64,000 bases of DNA from Conoideocrella luteorostrata (lineage: Eukaryota > Ascomycota > Sordariomycetes > Hypocreales > Clavicipitaceae), in contig JASWJB010000037.1 in the NCBI GenBank assembly GCA_032433595.1, positions 124,001 through 188,000 of the forward strand. Reading direction: 5' to 3'. Each line of letters starts with the position of its first letter. The stretch's first letter is position 1. The position numbers and the translations under genes are program-made. The notes beneath the pieces were generated by a model. The model was not told where the DNA came from. It saw only the letters and a program-made list of their open reading frames with translations, and searched no databases. Positions 32,817-46,227 of this stretch are shown piece after piece.

Positions 32817-34980
32817 TCAGCCATGTAGACCACAACTTCCTTCTTTCATCAGTTCTGTTCGTCTCTTGTCTTTTTCTGTTGCAATGAATTAGTTTTCCTT
32901 GGCCTTTCTATTATGATCCGAGACATTTGAGTAAACTTACCGCCGTCAAAGACGAGGAACTCGTGCAGAGCCGATCCTGCAGGAACCTTGGGCAAAACGG
33001 GCACCTTCTTATCCGTGACAACTTCCAGAAGAGCAGGACTTTCGCTGTTGATCAGCCATTTCAGGCTCTCGACAGTATCCGCAGGGTCGATGAGGCGGCG
33101 TGATTGGACGCGCATCGGCTCGTCCAATTTCTGAAAGTCTGGGTTAATCTGATGAGTGTGGGCATAACGATCTTCATAAAAGAGATTCTGCCATTGCGTA
33201 ACCATGCCCTGTTCCTCGTTTGGCTGCTGGTAAACCGTATCCCATAGTTCCAAGACCTCCAGAAGTGATCATGGTTCGGGCGTGTCTCCATCGGAAGTGC
33301 TGGGCAGTCCACATTTGATGTTGTCCGACGCCGGTCGCAATGTAGGTTTTGTGTTTACGGTCGGCTGTTAAATTACTAAACTCTTCAATAAGACTCTGAG
33401 GTTTGATGAGACCATTGCGCTCCGACTGCTCGGAGTGGGACAGCGGCCACTTCTGTTTCCACCCGCGAATCTTGTCAAACCAGGTCGTGCGGTCCTCCAT
33501 CGATCGAGATTGAACTTCAGGCAAGAGAAGCTTCAGGCTAGCGGCAACATCGCCTTCGATGACTTCGGTAGCCTGAACAGCCTTGTTGATGTTCTTGGGC
33601 ATGATCTCAAAGTGAACAATGCCGCCTCGTTTTTGAGCAGCTGCGCCTTTGCTCAGGGGGCACACTTAGCGATATTTCCAGTAATACGATCGTCAAATCG
33701 ACTGCCGAGAGCAATGATCAAATCAGCTTCCTGCATAGCCATATTGGCGTAGGCAGAACCGTGCATGCCCAGCATATGCAGGGACTTCTCGTCAAGTTCA
33801 TCAAATCCTCCGAGGCCGTGGAGGGCTGTGGTCACTGGAATAGAAGATTTCTTAGCGAGTTCCCTCAAAAGTTCGGGGCCGTTCTCAGATTGGATATTGC
33901 CTTGACCAGCATAGATGACTGGCTGCTTAGCAATGTTTACGAGATCTGCGACACGCTTGATAGAAGCTTGGAGCTGCTTCTGGCTATGATCCATGGCGGC
34001 TCGGGACGCGGCGCTGCCCAAAGATGGCAAAACAGTTTCAGCCGGAATGGCCTTTCTTAGAATTCCGGCGGTGACATCCTTGGGGTGATCGACAAGAACC
34101 GGACCAGGACGGCCGGAGGTGGCAATCTCGAAGGCTTCGTTGACTCGGCGTGGCAGCTCAGCGACTTAACCATGACATTCCACGGTGCAAGCACGAGAAA
34201 TACCGATGACATCGGCCTCTTGGAAGGAGTAATGACATTGGTTCGGGACCAGAGGTCGAGGACAACCAGGTCTACCACTATCTGGCATAGCCCTCGGCCA
34301 TATGATCGGCGCCTTGCTCAGGCAGGATAAAGTGGAAGTGTTTTGAATTGTATGGCATCGAAAACGTGAAGAATAGCGCCGCCAGGGTATCCGACTGTGA
34401 CAGAGATGTGACATGTTAGCTATTATCCAATGAGCAGTAGCATAAAAGTAAGCCAAAGCGGAACGGACACGTACAAATGTGCTTGACATCATGTCTTAAC
34501 ATCATCTCATGGAAGATTTCACCTCCAGTCTTGCCAATAAATCTGCACAAAGCGAGAATTCGCGGGGAGCCCCAGTCCAAGCATCCTCAAAGCGACTCCA
34601 CGTGCACCAATTGTGGGTTGTACATACGACTCGTTCATGTCATTTTTGGGTTAGTTTGCCAATCTGGACATGACCTTTAGTCTCTGTATTGAAAGCAGGG
34701 CTCGGTACGGCGCGCACGCGACTATTGGTTGACAAAGAGGCGTTTCGGTTAGCTTCAAAAGCACGAAAACAAGGCAAAGCCGATGTCGGCGGATGGCATC
34801 ACTGAAAGAGGCGAGGATGCACTTACGGCGCAGAGGATGTGGCAGTTGCAGCGGTCGCTTTATTTCTTTGTCCAGGTGAAACGTTTTTTGAAGCTTTGAT
34901 GGCAGCGGGAGAGGCCGTAGAGGTAAAGGATCGTTTCTGACTGAAAGCCTTCACGGCCTTCGAGGCCGGGCGCAATTAGT
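32817..34980 (-). pseudogene. Acetolactate synthase catalytic subunit (ILV2-like) pseudogene
   Basis: The minus strand carries the family text nearly end to end. The mitochondrial leader is AFSQKRSFTSTASPAA (near 34945), then GKTGGEIFHEMMLRHDVKHI, GYPGGAILHVFDAIQ, FQEADVIGISRACT, a long intact block with QPVIYAGQGNIQSENGPELL and ADLIIALGSRFDDRITGNIA, and GVGQHQMWTAQHFRWRH. The tail DKRRTELMKEG and CGLHG reaches the stop at 32817, with the last intron kept. Two blocks are gone: about 26 residues before FQEADV, and about 35 residues after TMGYGLPAA, which should include the GDG..N motif that binds thiamine diphosphate and magnesium. Multiple one-base shifts add stops. The product cannot work; a functional copy must exist elsewhere if the fungus makes its own branched-chain amino acids. 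Confidence 0.9.
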
Positions 34981-35166
34981 GGCCACAGCGCTAGCGGACG
35001 GCGATGGGCGAATAGCTTTGAATCTTGGGCTGGACTATCGCGCTCGAGTCACCCAGCTGCCCGCCGTGGGCTGCTAGCAACATCCGTTCATCGGCTGCTA
35101 ACAATTACCTTGCATCCTTCTGGGGGTGGGGTTCTGATCTCTTTCTTTCTAGTTACTCTGTGCTCA

Positions 35167-35183
35167 GTACTCCGTACGGAGTA
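35167..35183. repeat. Perfect 16-base palindrome of the CTCCGTA motif
   Basis: TACTCCGTACGGAGTA at 35168-35183 equals its own reverse complement and consists of two motif copies head to head, overlapping by GTAC. It is the most symmetrical member of the dispersed family. Confidence 0.85.
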
Positions 35184-35484
35184 AGGAGGACTAGAATTCA
35201 GCCTTAACCACTGCAAATTTGCCAGGTGTAGAGCGTCTGCCTTGGCATTTAGGGATAAATGCCGTTCGTATCTAAACCTCAAGGCCATCGCCGACTTCCC
35301 TCCATATCCTCAGTAACAATGGCGCAGCGCCGTCCATACTCCATGTTGGGGTTGCCCGCTTGATCCGTCACAATCACAAGCTTCGGATGCACCTGCGTCC
35401 CCGATCCGGATGGGTGCTAGGCAAAATAGACGCAGGGGAAGGACGGTAAAGTAATAATTACGGAGTAGAAGAACGCGAGGTCGA

Positions 35485-35676
35485 TTAGTTAGCGTATGGA
35501 GTTCCAGCTTGCTTTTGAGGTAATGGTGTTTTATGTGGCGATAAATGTCGGTGGCTACCGTTGAGCAGAACAGTTTGGCCATCGGGCTTGCGGAAGACAA
35601 CATCGTAATTGATGCTGCTTTCCCCTTTGAGTGAGCCCTTGCAAAGGAAGGGCAAACTCTTACCATTACTCACCAT
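35485..35676 (-). CDS. Possible small conserved-looking protein, unrecognised
   Basis: A 63-codon frame starting MVSNGKSLPFLCKGSLKGES and continuing INYDVVFRKPDGQTVLLNGS. The first 45 codons look like real coding sequence, and a weak donor (GTAGCC) follows LLNG, so this may be a first exon or the remains of a small protein. I cannot name a family. Confidence 0.3.
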   Translation of the reverse strand: MVSNGKSLPFLCKGSLKGESSINYDVVFRKPDGQTVLLNGSHRHLSPHKTPLPQKQAGTPYAN

Positions 35677-37227
35677 TTATCCGTATTCGCTGTGACAGAC
35701 CAAATAGCAAGTGCGTTGTTTGTACTCCGTATATTGATACTGATGGTAGTCCGCAATAACTACGAATTTAGTCCACCGCCATGAGAGGAGGCTTACTTAC
35801 CTTCCTCTAAGTATAAGAATGTAGGGCTAAAAATCAATAGTAGAGCCTCGAAAGTATTCAGCGTATTGTAAATCTAAAGAAGGGGGCCTGCTGCAGGCAA
35901 ATTGCATGTGCTGGCCCGAAATCACAACAATATGGGGTGGGTCATGTTGCGAGACCGCAGCCAGTGACTGTTTACTTCATATCCGCTGCCGAGTCACAAA
36001 CTAGAAGGCATTAGTTATACCGCAAGGTAGTCGGGCCAGAGCTGAGTAGAAATTGGGTTTAACAAATACTTCGTAAACATTTGAGGATCGCAAGAGGCTT
36101 GCTGCCGGTATGCGTTGTAATGGATACAACCTAATACAATGCCGCGGCAATGGCCGTTTAAAATATACTGTGAACTGCTATCCGACATTGGACAGGTACA
36201 ACGGAAGCTTGAGTAAGCCCCGGTTCATCTGGCTGACATGTTGTCTCAAGTGCTACGTGCGGCATGCACAGACTTCAACTCCACTCACGGTCAAGGTCAT
36301 TCCTTAGTAGCTATGTTTGTCAGGGCTCATCGATGAATATTACAATCAATCACACGAGGCCATTGTCAACATGAGGTAGATGTTGATTAGAGGGAAGTCG
36401 GACGGGAGGTCAGCTAGGACGCAAACTCTGTTGTGCCCATCAATTTGCAATTGCAAAGCGCACAGATATGTATGCATTATGCAGCTTGATCTGAGTATTT
36501 ATGCCACTGCACTCCGTAGTCAAGGAGCATCTTGTCCCAGAAACAACCAAGAGCACCTACAAAGAGGGTCAGCGTGCGCATTTGTTGCGAGCATGTATTT
36601 TTCCAAGCTTAAGGTCTGCAGTGAAATGCTCCCAATGCCATTCATTGCTGCTTTACCTTGCCACGGTGGCTTTTCATACACCGCCCACATATATGTTTAT
36701 ATATGTATGTATAACTATATATACACCTTTACAAGATAAACTAGAAAACATTTTATTCAATAACATGGCCGACCGCCTTAGGTAATCAAGTCTTCCTGTC
36801 TATTCCCTCTGACAACTCCCCCAATGGTATATTTGCGATATCCGTGCATATATTTCATGTCCTGGCCGAAGGATGGCCGAGTTATTACAATGGTATCTCA
36901 AGAATTGCTGAACATATGTCAAAGTGGCTTGGCGAACAATGGCTCCACGAAAACAGCAAAAAAAAAAAAACGAAGAAAAAGACGTATAATAAACGTAACA
37001 CAAAAAGGGAAATGGTAAATATTTACGATGATGCGCAAATACTTAGTTGATTATACAACGTTTCCGCGGCGTAAAAATCGGAACTCCACCCTGGAGCATG
37101 CGGAAGAAAACATAAAAGAAGCAGCATATGAAAGGTCGAAATTAGCAAACAAGAGCAATTCATTTTTGCATTCTGCAACCTCCATGTTGAATTTCATGTC
37201 TGACCCGTATTGTATATATAGTTGTGC

Positions 37228-39075
37228 CTACATGCCCAGCATTGCAGGCACCATTTCTGGGGGGATTGGGCTTTCATGAGGCGTTGCTTTCTTGGCAGGT
37301 CGCAGGCTTTCCATGCTGACCACTCTGCTCCAAGATGCTGGTCGTTTGTGCGGCACTGGTGTTGCTGGCCGGGGAACCATGGATGTCTGACTGGTGTTCA
37401 TTGAGTAATCATACATGCCGTGAGGAACTGCAACTTGGTGAGAGTAAGGATCGAATGGCTCCATGCTGTAAAATGGTTGATGTGGATTCTGTTCCATCTG
37501 CATGGCGTACATCATAGGGCCATCGTCAACTGGCGGTGCATTCATCTGCTTTGGCAAGCCTTGAGGCGCTTCCGGAGCAAATTTCGGGGCATCTACAGGC
37601 CATACGGTTTCGTTTGGGATAGGAAACGGTGTCCCGGGATGAGGGCCACTCATTGTTTCGTCGCTCATTGCTGTGTCAACGTTACCATTCGGGGCTGATG
37701 TAGGTTCGACAACAACGGCGGCAGCGGCGTTTGCTTGGTTGCTACTAGGTCCCATAGAACTAGCAGGCGTGGGAGGACGAGACGCGCGTTTGCTTTGTCT
37801 GCTGGGTAATCTAAAAACCGACGTCGATATGCTGGAACGACTCCTTGCTGTGGCTAAGGTTGACGTATCATCCTCAATTTTAGGACTTCCAGTGTTGCTT
37901 GCATTGTGACCAGGAGAGTTGTTCGTACACGAATTACGGTAAGGCAGTTGAAAGTACATATCTATCTCGCCAGGAGGTGGAGTCGCTGGAGTGGTGAATG
38001 GCGCAGTTCCAAGAATGAATGCCAGCCGGACGAGGTTGGATATGTCGCTCCCGAGATGTCGGCATTCAAGCATACGCTTCAGATCTCCAGATGATCGAGG
38101 TCGCCAGTAAAGTTGTTGTCGTTTTTCCTTTGGCCAAATACACGTCTTCCAAATGGATTTCACCTGTGGCTGTCTCATCAGGTTTTGTATTTGAATTCTG
38201 AATTCCCACTGTTTCACATCGGAGCCATCTTCGAAGTGTTTGGCGATGTGCTCGAAATGCCTGTCTCGTGTCGCAGACGCGTCTTCGGCTGACTGTGCTT
38301 CAAACAAACGCTCTTTGCATGAAGAAAAACCGCACGAAAAGACAACTTGGGTACACAAATCAGTTCGTGCTGTGCTGTTAGGCAGAGCTTTCATTCGGTG
38401 AGCCTCTTTGGCATGGGTGCTATATGCCCTCTCGGTAGAGAAAGTCAAATGACAGCCCTTTGTACGGCAAATCCAAACAACGTCAGCTCCGTGGAAATTG
38501 TGTAAGTGCTTTTTGAAGTCGCTTTTGCGCCCGAAGCCCACTGGGCTATTGTCAAGGAAGCACATTGGACACTGATACTTTTTGGACGTTGGTGCCACCA
38601 GCCGCGGTGATGGGTGTGAAGTTATGTCACCTTGAGGCAAAGGTGATGGGTTCGCGACGGGTGAGTCGAGCCAGGATCGCTCGCTGATTTTGCTCGGTTC
38701 CGGGTCGTGCATCGATGATACGTCGTGTGACAGCTCTGGCCATGTATATTGGGTGTGAATGGACGCATCATCCGACCTGCAGTGAGATACGTCGGATCCA
38801 GTCCAGGCCAAAGACGGGGCGCTTATACTGCTAAGCAGAGTACTTGCCGAAAAAGTCGAATCTCCAGCTGATTGAAATAATGTCAGTATCGAGTCCGGTT
38901 GTCTATCTGTCACCATTCTTCACAATGACTTACAGGATGCCGGTGAACCGGTCAGGGCACATAAAAGACTCGGTATCCCATACCGCTGAACCAGTCTTAA
39001 CAGCTGCTGTCGATCCTCGTCTGTCAATGGCCGCACGTTGGCTTCATCTTGTGGTTGATGATGGTAAGGAAACAT
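37228..39075 (-). CDS. C2H2 zinc-finger regulator A
   Basis: Exons 39075-38934 and 38867-37228 (phase-1 intron of 66 bases) give 593 residues. The first exon encodes a short helical region (TDEDRQQLLRLVQRYGIPS). The zinc fingers lie at about residues 145-240: CPMC...KKHLHNFH, then WICRTKGCHLTFSTERAYST ending HAKEAH, then an atypical third unit VFSCGFSSC with HIAKHFEDG. The remainder is low-complexity Ser/Pro/Gln/Met-rich sequence ending in an RPAKK basic patch, as in nuclear regulators. A close relative with the same exon layout lies 9.3 kb away. It is probably a sequence-specific transcription factor; the target is unknown. The frame begun at 39108 adds only non-conserved residues, so I use the ATG at 39075. 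Confidence 0.85.
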
Positions 39076-42000
39076 GATCAAGGGACAAAAGTGATATTGT
39101 TCAAGCACTCCTAAAATTATTCGTCTCGCTTTGCGTTAAAAGTCACAGAAACAAGGGTAGCGTTGAACACTCTGGTGATGTGGTCACCCGCAACCCTTCA
39201 CAGAGTCGTGAAGGTCTTCGCTTCCAGGCGAGGCCTTGCCTTGGCCTCACCACGCGCACAGGGGCGCAATGGTCGAAGGAAAACCGAAGATGAAATGGAG
39301 GTCTAGCGAAAGCTGATGCTCGCAAAGTCCAGCTGTGTAGACAAAGATGCAGACACGAGCGTAGATTACAAACAGAACAATGAAAGGCGTGGGTATCGAT
39401 GAACGGTTGTGCCCGGGCGCAGGATTGAGCTTGTTGACACTTGGACAGTCCAGAAAGTCGCTACCTCTGCTCAAAGTGCTCGTGGAAAGTAGTGAGTGCG
39501 AGATGTGAAGTGTATTTGAGAGAATGACTTGGAGTCTCAATTTGGGTGGGCGGCAACTAAAGTGTATGAATTAAGGAAAATGAGACGAAAAGACGAAGAA
39601 GCCGGGGCAATGTCTTCTAGAAGATCTCGGAGAAGGTTCAAACGCCTGCACGGAAGATGAAATATGGACAGGCAAGCCCTTTCGCCAACGCATACGGAGT
39701 ATAGGCTGCAACAGTCCTGTCGGGCCTTGCGACCCTTTCTCTTTGTTCCTCGCTTCTCCACCCAAAAGAGACTTAGCTGCTGGCCTGGTTTTTTTTTTTC
39801 AGGCTGTTTGTTCTGTGTCTTTTTTTTTTTAATCAAGCAGGGCCGGGTCGTGTTGACGAACTTGTCAGGCTTGGGTCGTCATCACCCATTGGCTCCATTG
39901 CCCCCCTCCCCGTCGTTTCAGGAACGGCGTCTTTTCTCACCGCAGTCTCGACGCATTCTGAAACGCGTGGGTTGCAGACTACCCCATGTCGCGACATCCG
40001 CTATGCTCAATCTGGCTATTGATGTTGATTTCAGAGGCGGCCCCCCATTTACCAGCTCTCAGCCAGAGCCAGGGGCAACATACCAAATTGGCTCTGGCTG
40101 TGTCCGTCTGGAGTCGCCGACAGCCAACCACAAGACGTCTCGGGTCGTCGTATGACCACGTTGGACAGGGTGTTTAAAATTAGCTGTACGCCATCCTTGT
40201 CGTCCTCCCACCCCTGGTTTTTTTGGTAGCATCGAAGCGCAAAAAGATGTGTGGCGTGGTTGGTGCAGGGCTGGTGGGTGCTTCTGCCATTCTTCTAGAA
40301 GGATTAAGGCACGCATCCAGGACCGACGGGTGGCTGTCCAGCGTATCTGCGATGTGGCAGGGCCAGCAAGTGAACGTGGATGCTTGGGTAAAAAATGGCA
40401 CCGGTGTGGCCTTGGCATACCTCAAATCAATAGCCTGCATGATAAGGTCGAGACGCGGAACGATGTTGAGAAATAATAAAATAAACGCGGCCCGTGATGA
40501 AGGAGGCAGGGCTGGGCTGACACTTGGCACGGGTATACTTACATTTGGTCAAGCGGCTTGGAAAGCATGTAGGGGGGGAAGCCGCGCCCAGCTCACGACA
40601 GCACGAGCAATGATCCATCTGCAGTTAGCATAGCCAAGTGTACGAGCAACATGTGTATTGTACTACTAGTATAATAAGGTCATATACCACAACTCTTGCA
40701 AGCTTGTACAAGCTCCTCAAATCACTACAGCAGGATGTGCAAGATGTTGGCGGATCGTATCTGCGAAACTCAAAATGTAAATACTATGTGTATCGTGTAT
40801 CGGATCCACCACGCATGCACACACAGAGACCGTGAACAACACAGTCAGAGGAGGCGTCTACTTAGCAGCAACTTGGTTGCATCAGCATTTTCTTCAACGT
40901 CGCAGCCAGAATTAATGGTGGTGGTAGTGGTTTGTCATGGAATGACTGTGAGTAGCTGTGAATGACGGCGCTAGAGATTAGTTACTACGACGACCAAATT
41001 TCGGCTCTTTGTCTTGTGGGCTGCAGATCAATTGATGTCCTCAGATCAGCCGCCACGCCCGAACATTGAGGGAAATACATCCTTTTGATGCGTGGAAATG
41101 TTTCTGGTGGGTTACGGGGACGAAAGTTTAATGTGCAACTCCGGCATCTCCTCTATATTCTGACGGGAGCTTGCAAATAGTCTCCAGTTGCCCAGCTCAT
41201 CTCCGGTGCATCCTGTCTTTCGTTTTGACCAGTGCGTCAGGCGCAGTAGTGGCCGCCACCCTCGGCCCAGCGAGACATAGTCCAAAATTATACTTTTACA
41301 AGCGCGGAGCTCTTTTCCAGGATAAGATGGAAGAGAAAGACTCGCACAAAAATTAAAACCCATGGCCAGCCAGGAATTACAGCTGCGTCATAGCTCGTCC
41401 CCGTCCTCGTCCACGCATAAACCAACCACGTCTTGTAATGGAACAGAAACTGTCCACTTTCAAAACCGGGACGCAAAGACGTTCGATAGGCCCACCAGTC
41501 TCGTAATAGACATGAACTTTCCAGGGGGGAATGTCCTGATACAGAGTGCTCCGTACATAAGTACCAACAGCCGGATCTGCTGCGCAGCAACCTGAACTGG
41601 GCTGTTTACTGTACATATTACTCCTTAGTGACGTGCTTATGCGGTAATGGTTAGAGCAAATAGGTTCTATCACATCGGCTCCGAATCCTTACCCCTTGAT
41701 CACCGTGTCAACGTTTGATGACAAAGAGGGGCGGGAGATGAGAGCGAGACAATCGGAATAAACGAGGCACGGCCTCTAACCACTTTGGTCCTCAGAAGGC
41801 GGATGGTTCCAATATTGGCACGGACGTGTCATTTGTAGTTACCCTTTCGAGCAATCATCCACGTAGCACTTTCACTTGCTTGACGTAAGATGTCTATATG
41901 TAATATTCCGCTCAGCAGGTGAAATATTATATTGGCATTATAATTTCGCGCCACTCCAGGGAATCAGGGTGGTGCCACGGAGCAGTTTCAACGTCATGCA

Positions 42001-45000
42001 CACGCATTTTACCTTTACAAACGGCTTCCCTCCACTCATCAACTTGTCGTGTTGATACCTTGCCAGTCGCCATTTCCATCAGTAACAACCAATATTTGCA
42101 GATCATTCTGCGTCATCGACACCGAATAACACGGACTGCGGAGTGCGGGATGCACAATTTCACATCTAAGCAAAAGTCATGGTCAGCCATCGGTAACACC
42201 GTTGCAACCATCCCAGTCACGGTGGAGACACCACAGGGGCTGGTTACAAGGTGGCAGAAAAAGGCACGACGTCTCGGAAGGCCCTTAGCCTTTTCTTTCT
42301 CTCCAGCAACGTGGTAAGTCAAAAACGGCCCAGGCGGATGGATGCCAATCCCTTTCGCGAGTACGGAGTAACTACACCATGATCCACAAACGAGCACTAC
42401 AACGCATATGAAGCGTATACTCCATACTAGTGCCGAGTATACAGTACTCTGTGTACTCCGTAATACATAATAATATTTTAACTTTCCATTCTGCAAAAAG
42501 AGCGACCAGGTTGATCGATGCTACTCCGCCTTCCGCTGAGCGACGGATCGAAAACGCCCCGGCCTGATGATATTCGGTGGCTTAGCGTGATCGACCGGCT
42601 CCAGCTCGTCAAGTCCAAACACCACACCTTCTTCCCCCAGCTGTCTTGGAAATCATGGTGGCATCATGCTATTCCAGAATTGGCATTAATTGTTCTTCTC
42701 TCCGTCCTTTTACATCATGTATTATTTCCCTTTTGCGCCTCTGGCTGTAGATAAAACTCTCGGCTTTACAAGCGACTGGCTGACCTCAAGGAATAGGCGA
42801 ATCCATCGTTCGGTTGCATGATTCTCCCCAAATGGCGTGACTCTTGGTGTACCGTACCTGCATCGTTTCGTCTTCAGCCATTGTCCAAATTCCTGCCGAT
42901 GCTCAGACGGAGCGGCGGCCCCCCCGCGCTCAGGAGTAAAAGGAAACTCAAAAAGTAAAAGTTCCCGACCAACGTTGTAGTAAAGCTGAGGACCCAATCG
43001 CTAGCTCAGCATTTGTATTCGGCCGATGTCTCCGGCACGCTCCTTGGTGATACCACGTGGCGCTGAAATTAGACTTCTACAGACCGATCACCACCCCATA
43101 AAGCAACAATGCGCCGATGTTGGGCCCTGCGCTTTCTTTGTCTGCCATTCCAGAGCGCACCATACCATTTCCTGACCTGCCAGTCTCGATAATACGTTGC
43201 ACATCACGCATTTGCCCCTTAGGAGAGACAAGGCTGTCAGTGGCTCACATCCATCCCCACAACAGTCACCTCGCGCCATTGCGGTGTACACTGTCTTGCC
43301 GCACTTACGGGCCACCGAGCCATGCAGACCGCCGTGCAAGATCTTTAGCAACGTTAGCCACTGTTGGCACTGTTGGTTATGTGGTGTGGGACGCTTAGAA
43401 AAAGGCCGTCAACAAGCCGCCAATGACCTTGCCTGAACGCAGTCGTGATTGAATGGTACTAAGACATGGCTTGCTGCCTTGAGCGTGAATGAAACAAAAG
43501 TGCCCAAATTCTCCTTGCGATGTACTCCATATACTTGAATGCAAGATGACTCTAGGAGCCAATAGCCTTATTATTATTTGTATTATAGATGCAATCCCGC
43601 CATAAACGAGTCGCGCAGGATATAGGGTGGCTCAAGGGCGGGTCTTGCAGTAGGCACCGCAAGGCTTGTCAATCGTTCAGTTCAATACGGAGTACTCATT
43701 GTTCGAAGTCAGTAAAGGGGCTTGCTAGTCGATTTGTTACTATAGTCTCTCTGTCGTCTGGTATAATATGAGCGCTATTCGTACGTCAACGTTCATTCTC
43801 GTTGGCAATTGCCCCCTTTCTGCAAGGAATCTCATCGACCCGACATGACGTTTGTTACCCTATTCCAGACCCATGCCACCACGACGACAGAATATACGTA
43901 ATGGTTTAGAGTGGGCAGTGCTGAGAAATGTTGCCGAGAAATGCTATATTTGATTAAGAAATACGGCTTATAAGGGGGGGGGCTCTTTTGCGCTAATACA
44001 TAAAAACAAAATAAAGATGACCGCTGAAGATTTCAACGACAGCCGGTAACAAATACGAGCTGAACCACATAGTGAGATCATTAGAATCACGATTCAAAAG
44101 ATCAAGTGCAGGGATCCGCCGATATTACTAGCCGACTCACATTTTGCGATTAGTGTCAATGAAGCAAACTCTTGCAATTGGCTAAAGAACTGTCGAACCT
44201 CAGCGCTGTCGAGTGAAAATATGGATATTGAGACTTTTGTTGGTTTCTATTCCAGATATAACATGTCACATTTAGCGCTTCACTGTAAGGCAGACTAGTA
44301 TTCAGCTTCTATGCAAACCTTTCAGCATGAAACGTCTTGCCTGCTCTGCACAGAGAGCCGTCTTGGTTTAAGGTTTGTTGTACCTTATTTAGCTCTGTTA
44401 AGATCTATTATGCGAAGATAATTCCTATTTCCACAGCGAGTCACCGCCACAGGGAACGGCTTTAGTGATAAAGAATAAGCAAAGCCATCGCTTAAGCATG
44501 GCCCCCAAATCCTTCCGTCCCAAGCGTGAGTCCGAAAATTGTGGTTCAGAAGCCACGTTGTCGGCGTCACACTGAGCAACATACTCGTCATCGCGATACT
44601 TGTTGAGCCATTGCCCTGAGCGCCCCAACGAAGTTGAGACTCGCAGTTGAAACCGTGTCCAAATACTCTATCATTAGACGGAGTACCAAAAGTGCCCAAG
44701 ACAGCCTCGATGACCAACAGGAGTGGTTTTCTTCGCAATGACACCCTCCTCTGATGATGGATAATACCTTGATCTCTGCTGATAATTATTACACGCAACA
44801 TCTACTACCAGAGGCAGGCGTTACCACGGAAGATTAGCTTCTGCATATTTTATTCATTATAATGCACTCTAGGTAGCTCAACTACATTCACCCTTAGTTC
44901 TTCACAGAGCATTTGTGTTGTCGTTGCTATTCTTTGTCATCCATCTTGTGCTCTGTCGAATTCCATCACAGCTTCTACCTCCTCCCTGAGCAACACAAGG

Positions 45001-45789
45001 TATTCTACAAGTTGCCGTAATAGTGTAGCCGGTCAAGAAGGTTAACAAAAAGAAAAAAGAAACGGGAGAGCAGGCTCTAAAATAATAGAAGCCGAGGTCG
45101 CAGATGTCCCGAACCCTAAGTATCTTTGCTGCAATAAGGTACTTACATTCCTATTGTCGGAAGACGTTAGAACGACTAATTGACTTAGGGGGTCATTAAA
45201 GTGGCTGGTACAGCTGGATACTCTCTGACGAAGCTTGCAAACCATTGATGCCGTGTCGGTGAATTCGAACCATGGTTTTGTGCGCCTAATAACTTGGCCA
45301 CACCCCGGAGTGGCATTGAAGGACAGCATCCATACAGTACGGCGTTGAGATCAGTAATAAAAACACATTGATGTATAAATAGGATATTTACTTTCTTAAT
45401 AACAGCAACTGTTGCATCGTCTGTTCTGATTCTCAATCAAGGCAAACTTCGGACGGTCAACGTTCCGTCTGCCCTGAACTTCCCCCGGAGCCATTGGGCA
45501 TCAGCCATGCAGCCTACCTTAATCCATGTATAGACAGAATAAAGGCAGACGATGATATTGGACCGCCTAGCCACATCAGATGACATTGTGAGAAACGTTG
45601 ATTGATGGCAGTTTAAATACGTGATCGATAACAAGGACCCTACGAGAAAGCAGAGCTGAACGGTAGATAGCATGGCGGATGATTGTGACAGCTTCTGATA
45701 GCAAGTGTGTTAAGTAGAGGGGCTAGTGACAGCATATTTTCTTGTTCCATTTATTTGTATGTATTCAGTATGAACACAAGCAAAACTCA

Positions 45790-46227
45790 TTACGAATCTG
45801 AACCCGCATAATCCGACTTTAATGTTTGGATAACTTCCCCTAAAGCTGTCAAACATCGTCGATCTAGACTTCGACGGGCCATGTAAGCTGGACTTCTAAG
45901 GAATTTAGAATGATGTAGCGCTGGGACACACAAACATGTTGTTGGAGGATCAACCATCTCGTACTTGTCAGCCATTTCGTTTGGGGTCCGGGCTTGACAA
46001 ATGAGAGTCAAGCCGATGCGCCGCTTCGTCCAAACCCCCTCTTTTCGCAATGAAGACAAATATTCAACATCTGACATAGCGTTCAATTCCTGGACTACCC
46101 AGCTTATCCAATTCGACTGGTAAGCAGGGCTGGTAGTGGATCGACAGCCTCGAACTTGGAGTAAGGCGGTAAAACAGGTAAAGGTGGTATAGTTGTGCTT
46201 TTGTAATGGGTTAGTCCCAGGTTTCAT
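45790..46227 (-). CDS. Doubtful 145-codon ORF
   Basis: The longest frame in the 9 kb gene desert. It includes NAMSDVEYLSSLRKEGVWTK and ends in an acidic run (LKSDYAGSDS). It has no recognisable domain or leader, and its composition is not clearly coding. It is listed because it is the best candidate here, not because I believe it strongly. Confidence 0.2.
   Translation of the reverse strand: MKPGTNPLQKHNYTTFTCFTALLQVRGCRSTTSPAYQSNWISWVVQELNAMSDVEYLSSLRKEGVWTKRRIGLTLICQARTPNEMADKYEMVDPPTTCLCVPALHHSKFLRSPAYMARRSLDRRCLTALGEVIQTLKSDYAGSDS

Larger units (their letters stand above)
34981..37227. other. Intergenic region with palindromic motif
   Basis: About 2.2 kb without a firm gene. It contains a 16-base palindrome of the CTCCGTA family (35168-35183), another motif copy (35722-35731), a possible small ORF (35676-35485) and TA-rich runs near 36690-36725. 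Other open frames are short and unconvincing. Confidence 0.4.

Noticed and set aside
40223..40633. 136-codon plus-strand ORF
   Set aside because: A Gly/Ala-rich start looked promising, but there is no domain, the downstream sequence is basic and irregular, and competing frames are equally long.
45240..45300. tRNA-like text on the minus strand (GGTTCGAATTC preceded by a D-arm-like GCC...GGC)
   Set aside because: The T stem does not pair over five bases and no room is left for an anticodon arm, so it is not a tRNA gene.
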